Below, in pieces: positions 28,601 to 43,800 of a DNA stretch of 64,000 bases. The stretch spans positions 2,983,001 to 3,047,000 of the forward strand of contig NC_088305.1 of assembly GCF_032854445.1 (NCBI RefSeq), read 5' to 3'. Source of the DNA: Liolophura sinensis. Taxonomy: Eukaryota; Mollusca; Polyplacophora; Chitonida; Chitonidae. The notes beneath the pieces were generated by a model. That model did not search any database, was not told where the DNA came from, and worked only from the letters and a program-made list of their open reading frames with translations. Made by a program: the position numbers and the translations under genes. Numbering within the stretch: the stretch's first letter is position 1; every line of letters starts with the position of its first letter.

Positions 28601-31600
28601 CCCTCAGAGGGGCACAGTCGGGTCGGTGACGCCGCATATTTTATAGAGTGTGTGTTGGATAAGATAGGAGGACTAAGCACGGAATGTAATAAACACTTGG
28701 AGGAAGTGTATACAAAGATGTGTCCTAAGGCAGAGGCCAGTAAACCTGCAACTGGGAAGAGTCCAACAGACCCTGAAGAAAAGTGAGTACGGTTACTGCA
28801 AGGGCCACTTCAGGCAAGGCTATAGTCTGAAAATCTAATTGTATCAACAGTTGTCTATAGCTCGCCAGTAGAGGCATAGCTGATGTCATACCGCAAGTAT
28901 CAGCATAAACGTTGAATAACATGTAGAGCAAGGTAGTAAAATGTTGGAGGCTATATCTTAAGAAGTACTGCATGTACTGAGCTGAGGTTTTACATACCTA
29001 TACAGCACATCTAAGTTATTTTCCATCAATGGTCAGAAATGGAATCTACTGTGAACTTACTGACTGAGGCTACTTCACTGATTACAGAGGTCTTAGGAAA
29101 ACTAGTTTAAAGTGATTTCCCTCCCACACCCATGTTCTCACACAAAAAAAAAGAAAAAGAAAAAAAATATTTCTTGATCCTTAAAATATTAAGAAATTTT
29201 AAGAGATTAGAACTATATGGCTAATGTATAGTTGATATGTTGCAAGTCTGATGTTCATGTTTAGGAGGCGGAAAGCCCGGCAGCGCCAGCAGAAGTTAAT
29301 GGAGCAGTTTGCATCCAAACAGAAAGCGTTTATGGAACAAAACATGGACACTGAGGGTGAGATATTTTGTTTTTTGTTACCGTGACTCCACAAAGGGAAT
29401 CTTAATTCTACTTGAGGTTTATGTTACTTGACTAGAAGAAGGCACCTACCATCAAATAGACGAATGAACCAATCTTCAATCCTTGTATGCTTTGTGAAAT
29501 GGGTTAAGGCACAAGAAAAAACCTAAATGGCAGGCATATATAGGAATAGATCTAAATTTTGATCCAGCAGCTTGGAAGCCTGTTGTAGATATATGTCTCT
29601 GTAGTGCTTGTAAACCAGCTGAGATTTACAGATACAGAAAACAAAGAATTGCACTTGATATATAATCTATACAGCCAATGTCTAATATTGTTGGCTTGTT
29701 TTCTTTCAAAATAAAGGTGAAAACAAGGTGTAGCAAATGAGTTACGAATCAGCTATACACCTCAGCTATACTTTAGTCCAGCTATACCTCAGATATCATA
29801 GCTGTATACCTTAAATTTAAAATTGGACATGCAAGTCTCATTTAGAAAGATGACCTTCAAACAAAGAAATTGTTCATGTGTAATAAAAAGTATCTTGTCA
29901 GGAATTTGTCTCCAGAATGAATAATATTAAAAGCCGGAAAAAAATGTTTGCCAAAGTATTAGTCATTGACTTTTGATTCAGTCTATCTGGAACATGTATA
30001 CTTTTCTCTGTGTTAAAAGGCAGCAAATAATTCAACCCTAGTTATTTTGGAAGATCGGTGAAAGACCTAAATGGACACAACAATTTTGTACATCAACTTT
30101 TAATCTGAGATTCTTCCTTCAGCTGTAGTAAGGCACCATGATAGAGATGTGCTGTTAGAGCACTTAGATAGTTCACGCAGGTTTTCTCAACGTGCATGGT
30201 TTTGCTTACTTTGAACTGCGATATCGTGGTTATGCAACAAACTGCTCTAATGTTAGCTTTTCTCTTAAGCTTAGCGGTGAACATGTACATGCAAAAGCTA
30301 GGTATTGTGTTGTATTTTAGCAGACTTGAGCGAAGATGCAGCAGACAGTAGTTCCCAGGAGCCCAAGTACGAGGAGAAGACGTATGACTGTGTAATCTGT
30401 AACCAGAGCTCGCCTTCCACAAATGAGCGTCCAATGGGATTAGTCGTCTTACTTCAGGCCACAAGTAGTATGTTTTTATTGGTCAGATCTTTTCTAACAC
30501 CTCTGAGACAAAATACAACCTGTTTGCGAGCAAAGCAAATATTTCGTACCATTCTTTAGGGGGACCTTTGATTGAGGTCACAGAAGGCAGTCTTTAACAT
30601 TTTTTATAAGTTATGGGTTTACCGTCATACCAATGTGGTATTCGTCACCTTGTTTCAAAAAACAGTCTTCTGTAAATACTGGGTTACCCAATGCATCGGG
30701 CAGAAAAAAAGGCTTGCTGGTGAGCTGAGCTTGGTCATATTACCATTCAGCATTCCATGATGTTGCACAAACTGTTTGAACAACTTTACCAAACAACTCT
30801 GAAGTTTGAGGGAAACACTGACATGAGAGAGAAAATACAACAGACCTTGTATGGGTATGTTGAGGTTCTAAAGGGGTTACCCATCTATATGAAAACACAG
30901 ATCTTGTCACTAGGCCCTATACATACAAGCTCTGTGACATGAAGTGAAAGTTATGGGATATAAAGAAAATACATGCCAAAAAAAAGCTTGTTTTCATATT
31001 TTTTTAATAACTCCTCTATTTTATGCAAATTTTCCATTAGTGGTTGGGAATATTCAGAAATGACTAGGAACAACTGTCACCATTGATCGCTGGGGCCTTC
31101 AATAGGAAAGCTGAGTTGTACTTTTATATGTTATGCCACAGCCTAAATTCCATTTATTAAGAAGACAAAACACGAGTGTTTTTCATGTTTCCCTTAAGCA
31201 TTGTAGCCTTGCCCTTGAGAGTTATCTCTCTTTGTATTGAACAGTTTTGGGTCACCGCCTGCAGTTACCACAGCCCAAGACGCTGCCTGTAGGGGAGGGA
31301 AGGAGAACAGCCCCTCGCCACACGCATTGCTCTGAGGTGTTTAACAACAGGCTCGACAAGATGCTGGAGCACTTTGAAGAGGTACATGTTTTAAAAGAAA
31401 TGACAACAGATAATATATGCTGTTATTTAGGAAGTGGAGTGAAAACAAATCAGGGGGCTGTTTTAAAAAAAAAACGTTTTTTTTACTACGTCAGTTTCTC
31501 AAAGCATGCCTTAAATTTTTCAGTGGTCGTAACTTTCACTTTTATCAGCGACCTAGTTCTGGAAAAGAACTGGAACTCTTCAATGAAAACAGGTAAAAAA

Positions 31601-34600
31601 TGTACACACACTGACATAGAGTTTTTCTTCTAAAACTCCCATTGGAAAACTTATCAATCCATGTATTGACATTTGGCCTGTTGTTGTCTTTTCATCTAAG
31701 ATGCAGCCACATTACCTTCGTCATCTACATTGTTCACATCAAAATGATGGAAAAAGCTTTTTATAACAGCTCCTCGCTTCCATTGTTCATGGAAGACCCT
31801 ATGTCTTGCACCAGTATGGTGTGCATATCTGTACCTAGGTGTCAAAACGGGCATTTGCATACAAAACGTCAACCATAATGGATGCTGTGGAGATAAACCA
31901 CAAGTATATGTTGCACGCTCAGAGTGGTAGTTTTTACTTACGACAAAAATGCATTGTGTTAACGGAATAAAAGTTGTAAACTCAATAGGATATGCAAAAC
32001 ATGTTCCCGAATGTACCTGACTTAACTGTTCCCTGGAAAGCCCCAAGAATCTGTTCTTCATTTGTATACAACCAGAATGGACATTGCTGGTCAGTGATTG
32101 CCAAAGCAATTACCTGATCGACATTTAAGCCAAAGAACTGAGAAAGTTGGAAATTAAGACTCATGCAAAGGGAAAAAGTATTCAGTTTTCAGTGATGTTG
32201 GAAATTGTCATCACTGATTGTTCTCTTTTCTAGGCTCACTGTCAGATGTCCGTGAACATCGGCTGGGAGGGAGGGGTACACGTTCAAAGCTGTGGACATT
32301 ACCTACATCTAGACTGTCACAGTTCTTATGTGGAGTCTCTTAAGGTAAGTGCTGGCAGATCATGGCTTGTGTTTTAATGGCTGTTTAAGACAAACAAGGT
32401 GTTAGTGCATTCTCTGGCTCCTACCAGGGAATCAAACGGGTCTGTTTGGCAGGTAATAAATGATCAACACGACTGGCTGTTCAGATGAGAATTTGTTTGT
32501 CCATACATCATCTTTGGTTCTCAATTGCCATTGGCTAATTTAAGAGAAGTGTTTCAATGTGGACATTTACTTATCAGAGCTGTAAGCCACAACTCTATGG
32601 AGGGTATGAATCACCTCATGTTTGTAAATAATTGCAACCTTTCCAAGATGGAGCAGTTGTACTGATGTCATTTTCTTTGTGATAGTAATAATATCCCAGT
32701 AGTTTTCATTTTAAATTACCTAATAATCGTAGGGCCCGTCTTAAAAATCAAAGGGTCCTCCATGGCCAAGGCGGTTAGCCTGCCAGAACGGCACCATGAC
32801 CCAGGGCTCACCAATGCGGTTGCTGCGAATTCAAGTCCAGCTCCTGCTGCCTTCCTCTCCAGCCATACTTGGGAAGGTCTGCAGCAACCTGCAGATGATA
32901 GTGGGTTTCCCCTGGACTTAACCCAGCTTCCTCACACCATTATACTGGTTGCCGTCGTATATGTGAAATGCTCCAGTACCAATCAAAATACTAACCTAAT
33001 AAATAAATATTTAAAAATCAGTTTCTGCATTGTGAAAATTGCTTCTGCATTGTGGAAATTTTAGTCAGATGCAAAAGCCTTTTTCATATAATGAAGTGTA
33101 TACTTAATTTTACCAGAGTGTCTCATTTGTTTTTTCATCAAAATAACGGTTGTTTTGTAGATCGGACAGAATTTCAAATGAACTATTGTTGTTGTTGTAG
33201 TCTCAACACTTTTCACAGAACCTAAATGTGGCCAAGGGAGAGTACGGCTGTCCTCTGTGTCGACAACTAGCAAATTCTGTCATCTCAATTGTGCCACAAG
33301 AACTCAGCTCATTGGTCAGACCTGTGTCACATGACCCTCATCAAATGGTCCTTGACCTGGGACACTTGATGGCAAAACGACCCATCACACCTGTAAGTAT
33401 CGCCTTTCCGGGATGATTGAGTGTAGCAAATTCTTGACAGCTACACATGGTTTGACCTTGAGGTAGTGTGCACACACCTGTATGTGAATGTTTGACGGGT
33501 TTAGGTGAGACAAGGTGGGGTTCAGACAGAACAAACAGGGCTAAAAGGTGTGATTTTGTGATAATAGATATGAAAGGGCACCACTGAGCTGAAAGGCCTT
33601 GTAGTACAAGATGTACAACAACTGCTGTAATTTTTCAACCTTGTTTGCAAGGTGTTTATTCAAGAATATCGTGAAGGCATTATTCTGTGAAGACTGATAA
33701 AATTCTACTTTTTGTGAAGCCCTGAACTTGGCAAATCCAACCAGTATATTTCTGTTTCCAAAATCAAATTATAAGTGTGCATAAATGGCTCTGAAAGCTG
33801 CTCTTTCATATGCAGAAAAGGTTGAGGAATTGGGGTACTGTAAAATTGTGTGTAAGCCACGTCAGTTTGAAGAAAAAAACAACAGAAGCCCATACCTTGT
33901 CCTGCGTGAACTCTGAAGACTCCCAGGGCTAGTTGTTCAAAAGTGAATTAGGACTTAGGGGGTGGGGGGTGGGGTGGGTGTGGGTTGGTGTTGGTAACAA
34001 TAGTACAGACATAAGTCCTCACCAAAGTGTAATTTGGTTGATATTAGAAAATGAGTGAGTTATTAGAGTATAAGTCAGGTTCAACTTTTAGTTTACAACA
34101 GCTGGCCCTGGAATGCCAATTCAGCTTAGAAATTATTCTCTTCATTGTCAACTGGGAACAAGTTGTTGTTGAGAAGTTAAGACGCTTCTCCTTCAGTGAC
34201 AGTGTGGGTTCAATCCCTGCCATGGACAAGGTATTTGTGGTTTCTCCAGCTACATATGACATACCTTGGACAAGGTACTGTGAAGTACTTAATTTTCGTG
34301 TGGAACAAATTTTCGCGGATTTCATGGTCAATAACTTACCATGAAAAATAATTGCAGCCAAAATAATATCCAATATTAAATCATATACTGCAGGTAGTAG
34401 TAATAATGAAGTGAAACGGGCCAGCAGGGAAGGAAAATTATGGTTTAAATATATACAAACGCTGGTGCTAAGGTGTGGCGGGTATAAAACAATGTGAGAG
34501 TTTTTTTTGTCTTTAGTTTGATCAATGTTCGCTGTGCCCGTAAAGTGAAACAAAAGTAAATACCAGCCTGTGGTGGTTTCAAATGAATGTCGCTCTGATA

Positions 34601-37600
34601 CATGCAACGCTATGGCTGCTTGACAGCTACGGCATTGTTTGCGGTTTCTGATCTGCTACAGAGGACGATTAAAACTGAAAACAATGGAAAACTTTCTGTG
34701 TTGCTTGATAAAGAAGGAGTGACTGGTGCGGATAATGGTGAATTCATATGTTTTATGTTGAACTGCTCAAAAAGTGACAGTTCACTTTGCCAGGTGTTTA
34801 AAAGTGCTGATCAATGATTCGAAAAGAAGAGACACCTGTTTGAGTACTGCTCACGGTAGGTGCGAAGGTAATCTTCTCACGTAGTGATAATCCATCCCCA
34901 ATGTTTTAATCTCTGATCCATATGATGAGGATTAGTGAGACAGCAGGAAACAAAGGAGGATTAAAGCCACCCATCATGATACCTGCTTGACGTGCTTGAA
35001 ATTTCAGCCATGTTATATCTTGGAAAATTTTAAGATTTTTAGATCTGATGTTCAGTATTCTCTTAAATATGGGAAAATTAATTCCTGCGAGCATATTTTT
35101 GGAAAAATCTGCGAAAATAAATTCCAGTGAATATTAAGTACTATTTGTGGATTCTCCCACTACATGTATGACATACCTGGGACAAGGTATTTGTGGACTC
35201 TCCCACTACGTGCATTACATACCTGGGACAAGGTATTTGTGGACTCTCCCACTACATGCATGACATACCTTGGACAAGGTATTTGTGGACTCTCCCACTA
35301 CATGCATGACATACCTTGGACAAGGTATTTGTGGACTCTCCCACTACGTGCATGACATACCTGGGACAAGGTATTTGTGGACTCTCCCGCTACATGCATG
35401 ACATACCTGGGACAAGGTATTTGTGGACTCTCCCACTACATGCATGACATACTTGGGACAAGGTATTTGTGGAATCTCCCACTACATGCATGACATACCT
35501 GGGACAAGGTATTTGTGGACTCTCCCACTATATGCATGACATACCTGGGACAAGGTATTTGTGGACTCTCCCACTACGTGCATGACATACCTTGGACAAG
35601 GTATTTGTGGACTCGCCCACTACATGCATGACATACCTGGGACAAGGTATTTGTGGACTCTCCCACTGCATGCATGACATACCTTGGACAAGGTATTTGT
35701 GGACTCTCCGACTACATGCATGACATACCTTGGACAAGGTATTTGTGGACTCTCCCACAACATGCATGACATACCTTGGACAAGGTATTTGTGGACTCTC
35801 TCACTACATGCATGACATACCTTGGACAAGGTATTTGTGGACTCTCCCACTACATGTATGACATACCTTGGTGACAGTGAGCAGTCGACAGCATTTAACT
35901 CTTGTATTGCTGTGTTTATTACTGACTTGTCCCCAAAAATTCCCCAAGAGTTCGCGAATATATTTGTACCCCACATGACCATTGTTGTCCAATGAAAGCG
36001 GAGTATTTTTGTCTGATGCAGGATAATACTACATGCATGCAATTGTTGGGTTTTTCTCAAAATCTGAAAACTAATTTCTGAACCTGTTGCCAGTCAAAGA
36101 TGTCGACTTACGAATATCAGAGAATAATGGTAGGGCCTGGAGCAAAAAAGTTACTGTAAATTTCTTTTCAAACTTTTGTGAAATGGCTTCTGGAGTCCCC
36201 AACTCCTTACATGTACAAATTTAGTTGACCGCCATTATATCAGAAGTAATACTAAGTGTATGGTCCTGGACCAAAAGAGACTTTGCGCTGTCTTCCCTAC
36301 ATAGACAAGCTCCAAGTGGCTTAGTCCATATCACCAAGTTATCTCCCCTTTGTAAAGAAAACCCAGATGGCTTAGCCTATATCACGAAGTTATCTCCGCT
36401 TTATAAACAAAACCCAGATAGCTTAGTCAATATCACAAAGTTATCTCCCCTTTTTAGACAAAATCCAAAGTCCACTTGGTGATAAATCTGTCTTGGTCCT
36501 CAGGGCCATAACTCAATATTGTTAAAACAATATTGAGAAGTTTGTGAAATATGGGGAAAAAAATACTATGTTCTTTGTGTTACACCTGACAGGGTTCATC
36601 CAGGCTGACAAAGTCGATGGGTAGCATGATGGAAGACCTGACAAACACCACGTACTCTATCTTCAAAACTTACACCAAGTCACCCACTTCAGAGAGTGTC
36701 TTATTGTTTGTCTGCTCTGTGGCAAGGTAAGGCAGCTTCAGGTGGAAAGAGTAAAACATTGACTATGTTCCTAAATACGATAAATGACCTAAAATTTCGT
36801 CCATGACTGAAGTTGTTCATTTTGCCTGATTTTGAGATTTCTGTTGAACTGGTGCTTGTGGTTTTCTTGCTGGAAGTAACATATAAGATGATGTCCTTCT
36901 GGAAAAATGTCAGAACCAAAGGTTATGTTTTCTGATATTTATTTGTCTCTTAAAATGTACTTTATAGGGCAAAATTTGAAGTCCTTCACCATATTCTTTT
37001 GGGATTAATTTCATAACTGGTGTTAATCAATTTTCCTGTTTATTTTCCTATTTTTTATATAAATCATGTCTGCTCTCTTTGGTCATAGTAAGGGAACCTG
37101 ATTTCTGAGAAATATTGTATATAAACTGATTCGGCAAGGTACATCTTTAGTTCTAGGTAAATGTTTTTATATGAAATCTTTTATATCCAGCTCTCACTGA
37201 TTTGACTGCGACTAAGTCAAATCGAATAAGTCGAATAAGCCTGAATGTTGTCAATTTAAAACTAGATTTTTGACTACAGTGTTAAATTGTGAACGAATGA
37301 ATCAGTCTTCTGTCATTAGAGAACCTTGTTCCTGTGTTAAAGAGAAGAACATATAAATTGTCTGAGGACCTTCTAAATTGTTGAGTATGATGTGAAACCC
37401 CAAGCCTACATACATGCATAAAGACCTAAGTTGTTGAGCATGATGTGAAACCCCAAGACTGCATACATACATATAGACCTTCTAAGTTGTTGAGTACGAT
37501 GTGAAACCCCAAGACTGCATACATACATATAGACCTTCTAAGTTGTTGAGTATGACCTGAAACCCCAAGACTGCATACATACATATAGACTTTCTAAGTT

Positions 37601-37643
37601 GTTGAGTACGATGTGAAACCCCAAGACTGCATACATACATACA

Positions 37644-37675
<32 letters not shown>

Positions 37676-37861
37676 GACCTTCTACGTTGTTGAGTATGAT
37701 GTGAAACCCCAAGACTGCATACATACATACATACATACATACATATAGACCTTCTAAGTTGTTGAGTACGATGTGAAACCCACGACTGCATACATACATA
37801 CATACATACATACATATAGACCTTCTAAGTTGTTGAGTACGATGTGAAACCCACGACTGCA

Positions 37862-37893
<32 letters not shown>

Positions 37894-40800
37894 GACCTTC
37901 TAAGTTGTTGAGTATGACCTGAAACCCTAAGCCTGAGTATACATGATGAAAGAAAAATGAAAAAAACAGTGAAGACATAATGAAGTATGTAGACTCTTAC
38001 GTGTACATGTAGCTACTCTCCCAAGGGCCATCAGAATAAATGAATTGAAAGTGGAATCTGCTGACACCTTGCCTAAAAACGAATGATTAATAAGTGGCTT
38101 TATGACATCCTTTTCCCAGGACAAATCTCGAGCTGGAACTGTTGGTAAGGGGAGGTAACTTGATGCTGTCATCCTCGGTTTCCAGGAAAGCCAGTTTTTG
38201 TAAGTACAAAATGTTGGCGACTTGGTAGTTGTCTCTGTCTTTGCACGTATTTACAATAACTAGCGTAATGATCGTTGAAAAGATTTGATGAGAAACTGTT
38301 TTACTGTCTCTAAGCCACTTTTGGTGATCCGGGGAATGGACATTTTCATATCTAAACACAGCATGTAAAATACAGTGTTGGTTCAGACGATTTATCAAGT
38401 CATCACTCCCTGTAGCTTACATGGGTATGCAATTTTTTGGACACTGGATACTGAACTTCCTTGAGGCTTCAGCAATATACCAAACAAATATGAAGGCCAT
38501 CCAAAGAACTTTTGTGGAGAATATTGAATGACAGGCAAAACCCTGCATAATCTAACCAACATCCCTCTCTCTCTCATGACGTCTCTGTTATTAGGGTGCA
38601 GGTACTAATCTGCCTGCTGTGTTATGTTATGAAGTGATGCACATTATATGTTTGTTAGCTACTGACAGGATTGATGCCCTATGACATATATAACCCAGAA
38701 ACTTGGTGTGGGTGATGCTTGATGTTAACACATCAACATAATTTTATGATTTTCATTCAGTATTCAATGATAACCAAGCTTCCTAGTGCTAAGAATTTAC
38801 AAAATCTGAACATTTTCTTCTGTGTACCCATGTGTGCAACAACAAGGGTGTGGAAAATTTGTGACCATGCTATATTGAGGAATAATGTCGTTGTAACGAG
38901 GAAGACCTGGATGAAGATTATTTCCTGTATAGCTAGGTTGTGCAGGTTTATTTCTCCTTCCTTGGTACACCAAACAGGGCACATATACAGATACTTGTAT
39001 GCCTCAGTGTTTGGCTAATCGGACCGTGAACTCTTCAGTGTCTGGAGGTACATGTGGTATTGTAATATTGCTTTATTGCTTTTGGTGTTCACTTCACTCT
39101 CCGTGTCAGCCTGAACCATCAGGTCAGGTACAAGAAGACTCTGTGTAAACGTTTGTGTCAGTGACATAAGGTTGTTGTCTTTTTTGGCGCCACTCAAGTT
39201 CATGATGAAGGAATTGTATGTTTGAATCCAAACATGTCACAAGTCCAAGTCGATGGTCGTGGGTTTCCCCCGTGCTCTGTCTGTTTCCCTTCTACCACAG
39301 TGCTGGCCAACGTTGTTGAGGTGAAATATTCTTGAGTACCGCATAAAACACCCATCAGATAAATAAATAAATTGAATTTAAATACAAATAGCATGTTGTA
39401 ACAAGGATCTGTACTGAATTCCAAAAGAAACGGGACTGGGAGAAATAGTATAAACTGCAAGTGAGTAAGAGCTGGTTGACTTTATTAAAACGTAACAAGA
39501 CAATAACTCAATTAAAAGCTCATATATGATTCTTCTGAATGAATGGAATTGGGATAACTCATTTAATTTGGCTTAACAGCCATGCCTTTCAGGAATTTTT
39601 TTTCTGATGGAATAAAAATTCCAATAACTATAGGCCTCAACACTTCATCAACATGGCGCTGCTTCGTGAGGCCTCTACCATGTCCCTGTCCATTGTTTTG
39701 GAAGATCACAGACGGAACATGACATCCCCAGCTGATTGTCCCCCAAAGCATGACAGAAGGCCCTCCCCAATGGTCATTCTCCAATACACATGGATCACTG
39801 AACCTATCACCTCTACGTTGCCATACCCTCACTCGGCTGTCCGCTGTTGCAATTCAATATCAACTGTTATTCAAAAAGATGATATTCTGCCATTGCCCAT
39901 TGCGCCAGTTCCGATAACCTGCGGCTCAGTTAAGTTGACCGTGTCTGTGACGTGGAGTCAAACGTGACCCAACATAAGGTCGACGGCCACGCAAACCCAT
40001 GTCGTTGAGTCGGCGACATACTGTATTGGTGCTGATGGGCCGGTTCATTGTTCCAACTGTGCTTCGAGTTGAAGTGGCTGCTTGCAGGGACCCATTCCGA
40101 CAGTGGGGAATGATAATGAAGTGGTCTTGACGGTTTGATGTCACACGAAGTTGTCTGCTCTTATCATGGTCATTAACGTTGTTAGTAGCAGTCAAGCAGT
40201 CTGTGTATGGTGGACTGATCAATACCATAATGCCTGGTGACACGTGAGAAGTTCTAACGTGCCTCAATGTTGCCGATAGCTCTTTGACGTTCATCAGCAC
40301 TCAGACGTGGCATGGTCACTGTTGCATCAAAATGCGAATGCAACAGTTGTGCGATTTATGTTGCTTAAGACGCGTTCTCAGACAAAGAATCTCATGAAAA
40401 GGAAGCGCATTCAACTCAACTAGCAAACACTTCACGAGGAATATGAAAATTAAAATCAGTACAAGTCGGTGCCGCCTGACATCACGGTTGCTGTGTTTGC
40501 GGAAGATACTCATCTTTAAAATTGAAAAACACTCTCTGGAACATCCATTACATATCTACACACTTTTGATTACTCAAAATGTACTTCCAATTTGACATTG
40601 GAAAAATTCCCGTTTCTTTTGGAATTCAGTATAGAATCACTGGAGATACGATCCGAATCCTCTGGGTTAGACCCTGCAGTTTTGGTCACGCTTGAATAAA
40701 TCTGCCATACCTAGAGTTTAACTTAGACTGGACTATATCTCATACCAGCCAAGCAGCCTGTTTCGGATTTTACCTACCTTTATAACTTATTGAGATATGG

Positions 40801-43800
40801 TCAAAAACTTTTTTTCTGTCACGTAATTTCAGTGGCCTGTAACTCGAGAACTACGAAAGCTACAAATCTGAGACTTGCACCAAATTGTAGCTCAAGACTT
40901 GTTAATCTACAATCTATAGTTTTCCCGCTAGATATATTTAAATGACACCACCGTACTTCAGAAATAGAAATGTAAGCCTATGCATTTGACTTTGGAGGTA
41001 ACTGTATTACTATACATGTGGTGCAGGTAACCTACCTCAGCCTGTAGGTCAGACACCCATTCTTTTCCTTCCTATTTTCCTTCCTTGACAACACCTTCTC
41101 ATGTAAATAACGACTTACAAGGGAGCTTCATGCTAGACTTCATGAAACCCATTCACTGTAGTTTTGCTGTCTACAGAGTGTGTATTCTAATTCTGTCTAC
41201 GGCCAGCGACAGTAGATCAAAGGAAAAATTTCTTGATCAAAGTCAAGCTCTGTCTCTATACATGTGGCTCAGCACTGCTGTCTGAGAGCAGTGTTTTATT
41301 TTCACCTGTCTTCGCAGAAGGATAGACATTGTATCTAGCTGTCTGAGGTTCAAATCTAGTTAATTCCTGCCAATCTGTATTCTCTTTTATCCCATTCTCA
41401 TGAAACTAATGGTCATAGACGCCAGTCCTAGCAGTCTTTGTTTCAAGTCCAGTCTATTCCTCATCAGTCTTACATTTTTGGGTGCACACAATATTTAGCA
41501 CTTTGAGGTTGAAATCCAATTGAATTTGGACATGACATTTTTTTTCTACCAATTATTTAATCTTCAGCATGGCCTATATTTGCTGCCATATTGCAGTTGA
41601 CAGAAAGCGTTTACGTCTTTTTTTCTTGAGAAAAGGTTGATGTCATTGAGCCTAAATTTAGAATGCAGATGGGACATGCTGGGGCGAGTGAAGCATACAA
41701 AACTCAGTTATATATCTTTAAGACTGTGGATAGGCAGTGATTACCAAATTTGTCCAGTGACCAAAATTGAATTGTTATGGTTTAGGTATGATACCTGATG
41801 TCCATGCAGTTTGATGTTCAGATCAGGAATCTGGACTTTTTTCTTCTCTGTAATGTACAGTAATGTATTCGGAAGTCACATGACAGAAAACTGATATAGC
41901 TGTAAAGCTGAAAATGGCTGAGTGCAAAGTGCTATATATTTATTGTATGTGTGCTGAAAATCAGTGAGACGTTTTAATAAATGCAGGACTTGCAGTGCTT
42001 GGAAAATTAACCATAGTCTAATTTATTATATTTGGCACTTTAGGAGTCCATATGCTATTTAAATGCGTGCGCAATGCATTCATTTGTCGGATGAATTTAC
42101 AAATATTGTGAGTATAATACTCAATGTTTTTTTTTATGCAATATATAGTTTTGTCGCAAATTTGCAATCATATTGCGAAAAAGTGCAATTTTCAAGATAT
42201 TTGGAGGTCAGGTGACACAAAACTGTTACAGCTGTAAAGCTGAAAATCACTGACTGCAAAGCACTGTATATGTACTATATGTATGCTTAAATTCCTTGAA
42301 CTGTGTTAGTAAATTCTAGACTTGTAGGGTTTGAGAACTTTGTAATGGCCAAATTAGAACAATTAGCCCATACAAGTTGTACACATGTAGTGTATCTACC
42401 TGAATTGATGGCTAGAATGTACGCTTTCAAATGAAAGTTGCTGCGTATAGCCTTCAAGTCCCCCAAGTTTGTTTTTTCAAATACTATAACCGCCCTCCCC
42501 GAAATGCATGAAACTGACTGCTTCAGGGTAACTTTTGTAAATATATGTCTTCTGTCCTCAATGGGAACTCTCTCTAAGTTTTTTCTTTTATATTATCTCC
42601 ATGAACTTTATAGAAATAAAGCTATGAGAAAAATAAGACTAGTAGTGTGGACCCCATCAGCGCTGTTGGATATCAGTTTTAATTTATGTTTTGATAATAT
42701 GATAATTTTGTGTATTTGAACATTTTTATACTGAATATTTGAAATGCAGACGTTCACAGACTTGTAAACAGTGTGTTGTTCGTGTCTTGATGCATGACGT
42801 AGGAACACTAATGTTGAGTAAACATGCATGATGACATCATCCTGCTGAACTCGGATTGGAATGTCATAAAACAAATGTGTCTTTTGTGAAGTCATGCTTG
42901 TGAAATGTCAACATGTAACATGAACAAAGGTGATATCTGAGTGAAATGTCAACATGTAACATTAACAAAGGTGATAGCTGAGTGAAATGTCAACATGTAA
43001 CATTAACAAAGGTGATATCTGAGTGAAATGTCAACATGTAACATTAACAAAGGTGATATCTGAGTGAAATGTCAACATGTAACATTAACAAAAGTGATAT
43101 CTGAGTGAAATGTCAACATGTAACATTAACAAAGGTGATATCTGAGTGAAATGTCAACATGTAACATTAACAAAGGTGATAGCTGAGTGAAATGTCACTT
43201 GTATCAGTGAAGGAAATCCTGATATTTCAACTTCATGTAAATAATACTTTACTATAACTAAAGATAACTTTGTCCTGTGTATCTTTTGCAGTGCCACTTG
43301 TGCATGTCTTGGGAATGCACAGTAAGATTCTGATCAGTGGACCGTACACAGAATTGTGGTCACACCTGACCGGTGTTATACTTAATGAGCAGGCCTCTAG
43401 CAGGTGAGACAATCATGTTAACATTCTTTGAGGTGTGGACTGTTGTTGAGTTTCTAGATTTAATATAATTTTGGGGTTTTGTGCAGAAAGTTATTGCTGG
43501 AAATGGCAAGTTTTAACAATGTGATCACCCCATGAAACTGACTCAGATAAAGAAATCGTATTTGGTATGCAGATTATTGTTGAGCTGAGTTCCTTTAAAT
43601 TGGCTCTTTTAAACTAATTTCTGATTTCCATGACAGCTGACTAGAAAATTGCAGGTTTAAAGGAAATGAACGCAATTAAAGCCTGTTTCCCAAAGAGATT
43701 TGAAATTTGATCTTCAAGGTGAAATTGAGGTGTTAAGATAATTTTATGACACCTCACGAATGCTACGCACACGTCTTGATTTACACCTGTATATCTGTGT

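Larger units (their letters stand above)
38200..43291 (+). other. 5.1-kb intron, exon 27 to exon 28
   Basis: Contains a SINE fragment (39248-39371), the Tc1-like element (39414-40629), a degenerate direct repeat (41860-42300) and the 41-bp array (42897-43196). The remaining 38200-39240 and 40640-41850 show no coding exon or recognisable element. Confidence 0.6.

Noticed and set aside
37482-37886. Minus-strand open frame rich in MYVC repeats
   Set aside because: It is the CATA microsatellite within the SINE-tail array.
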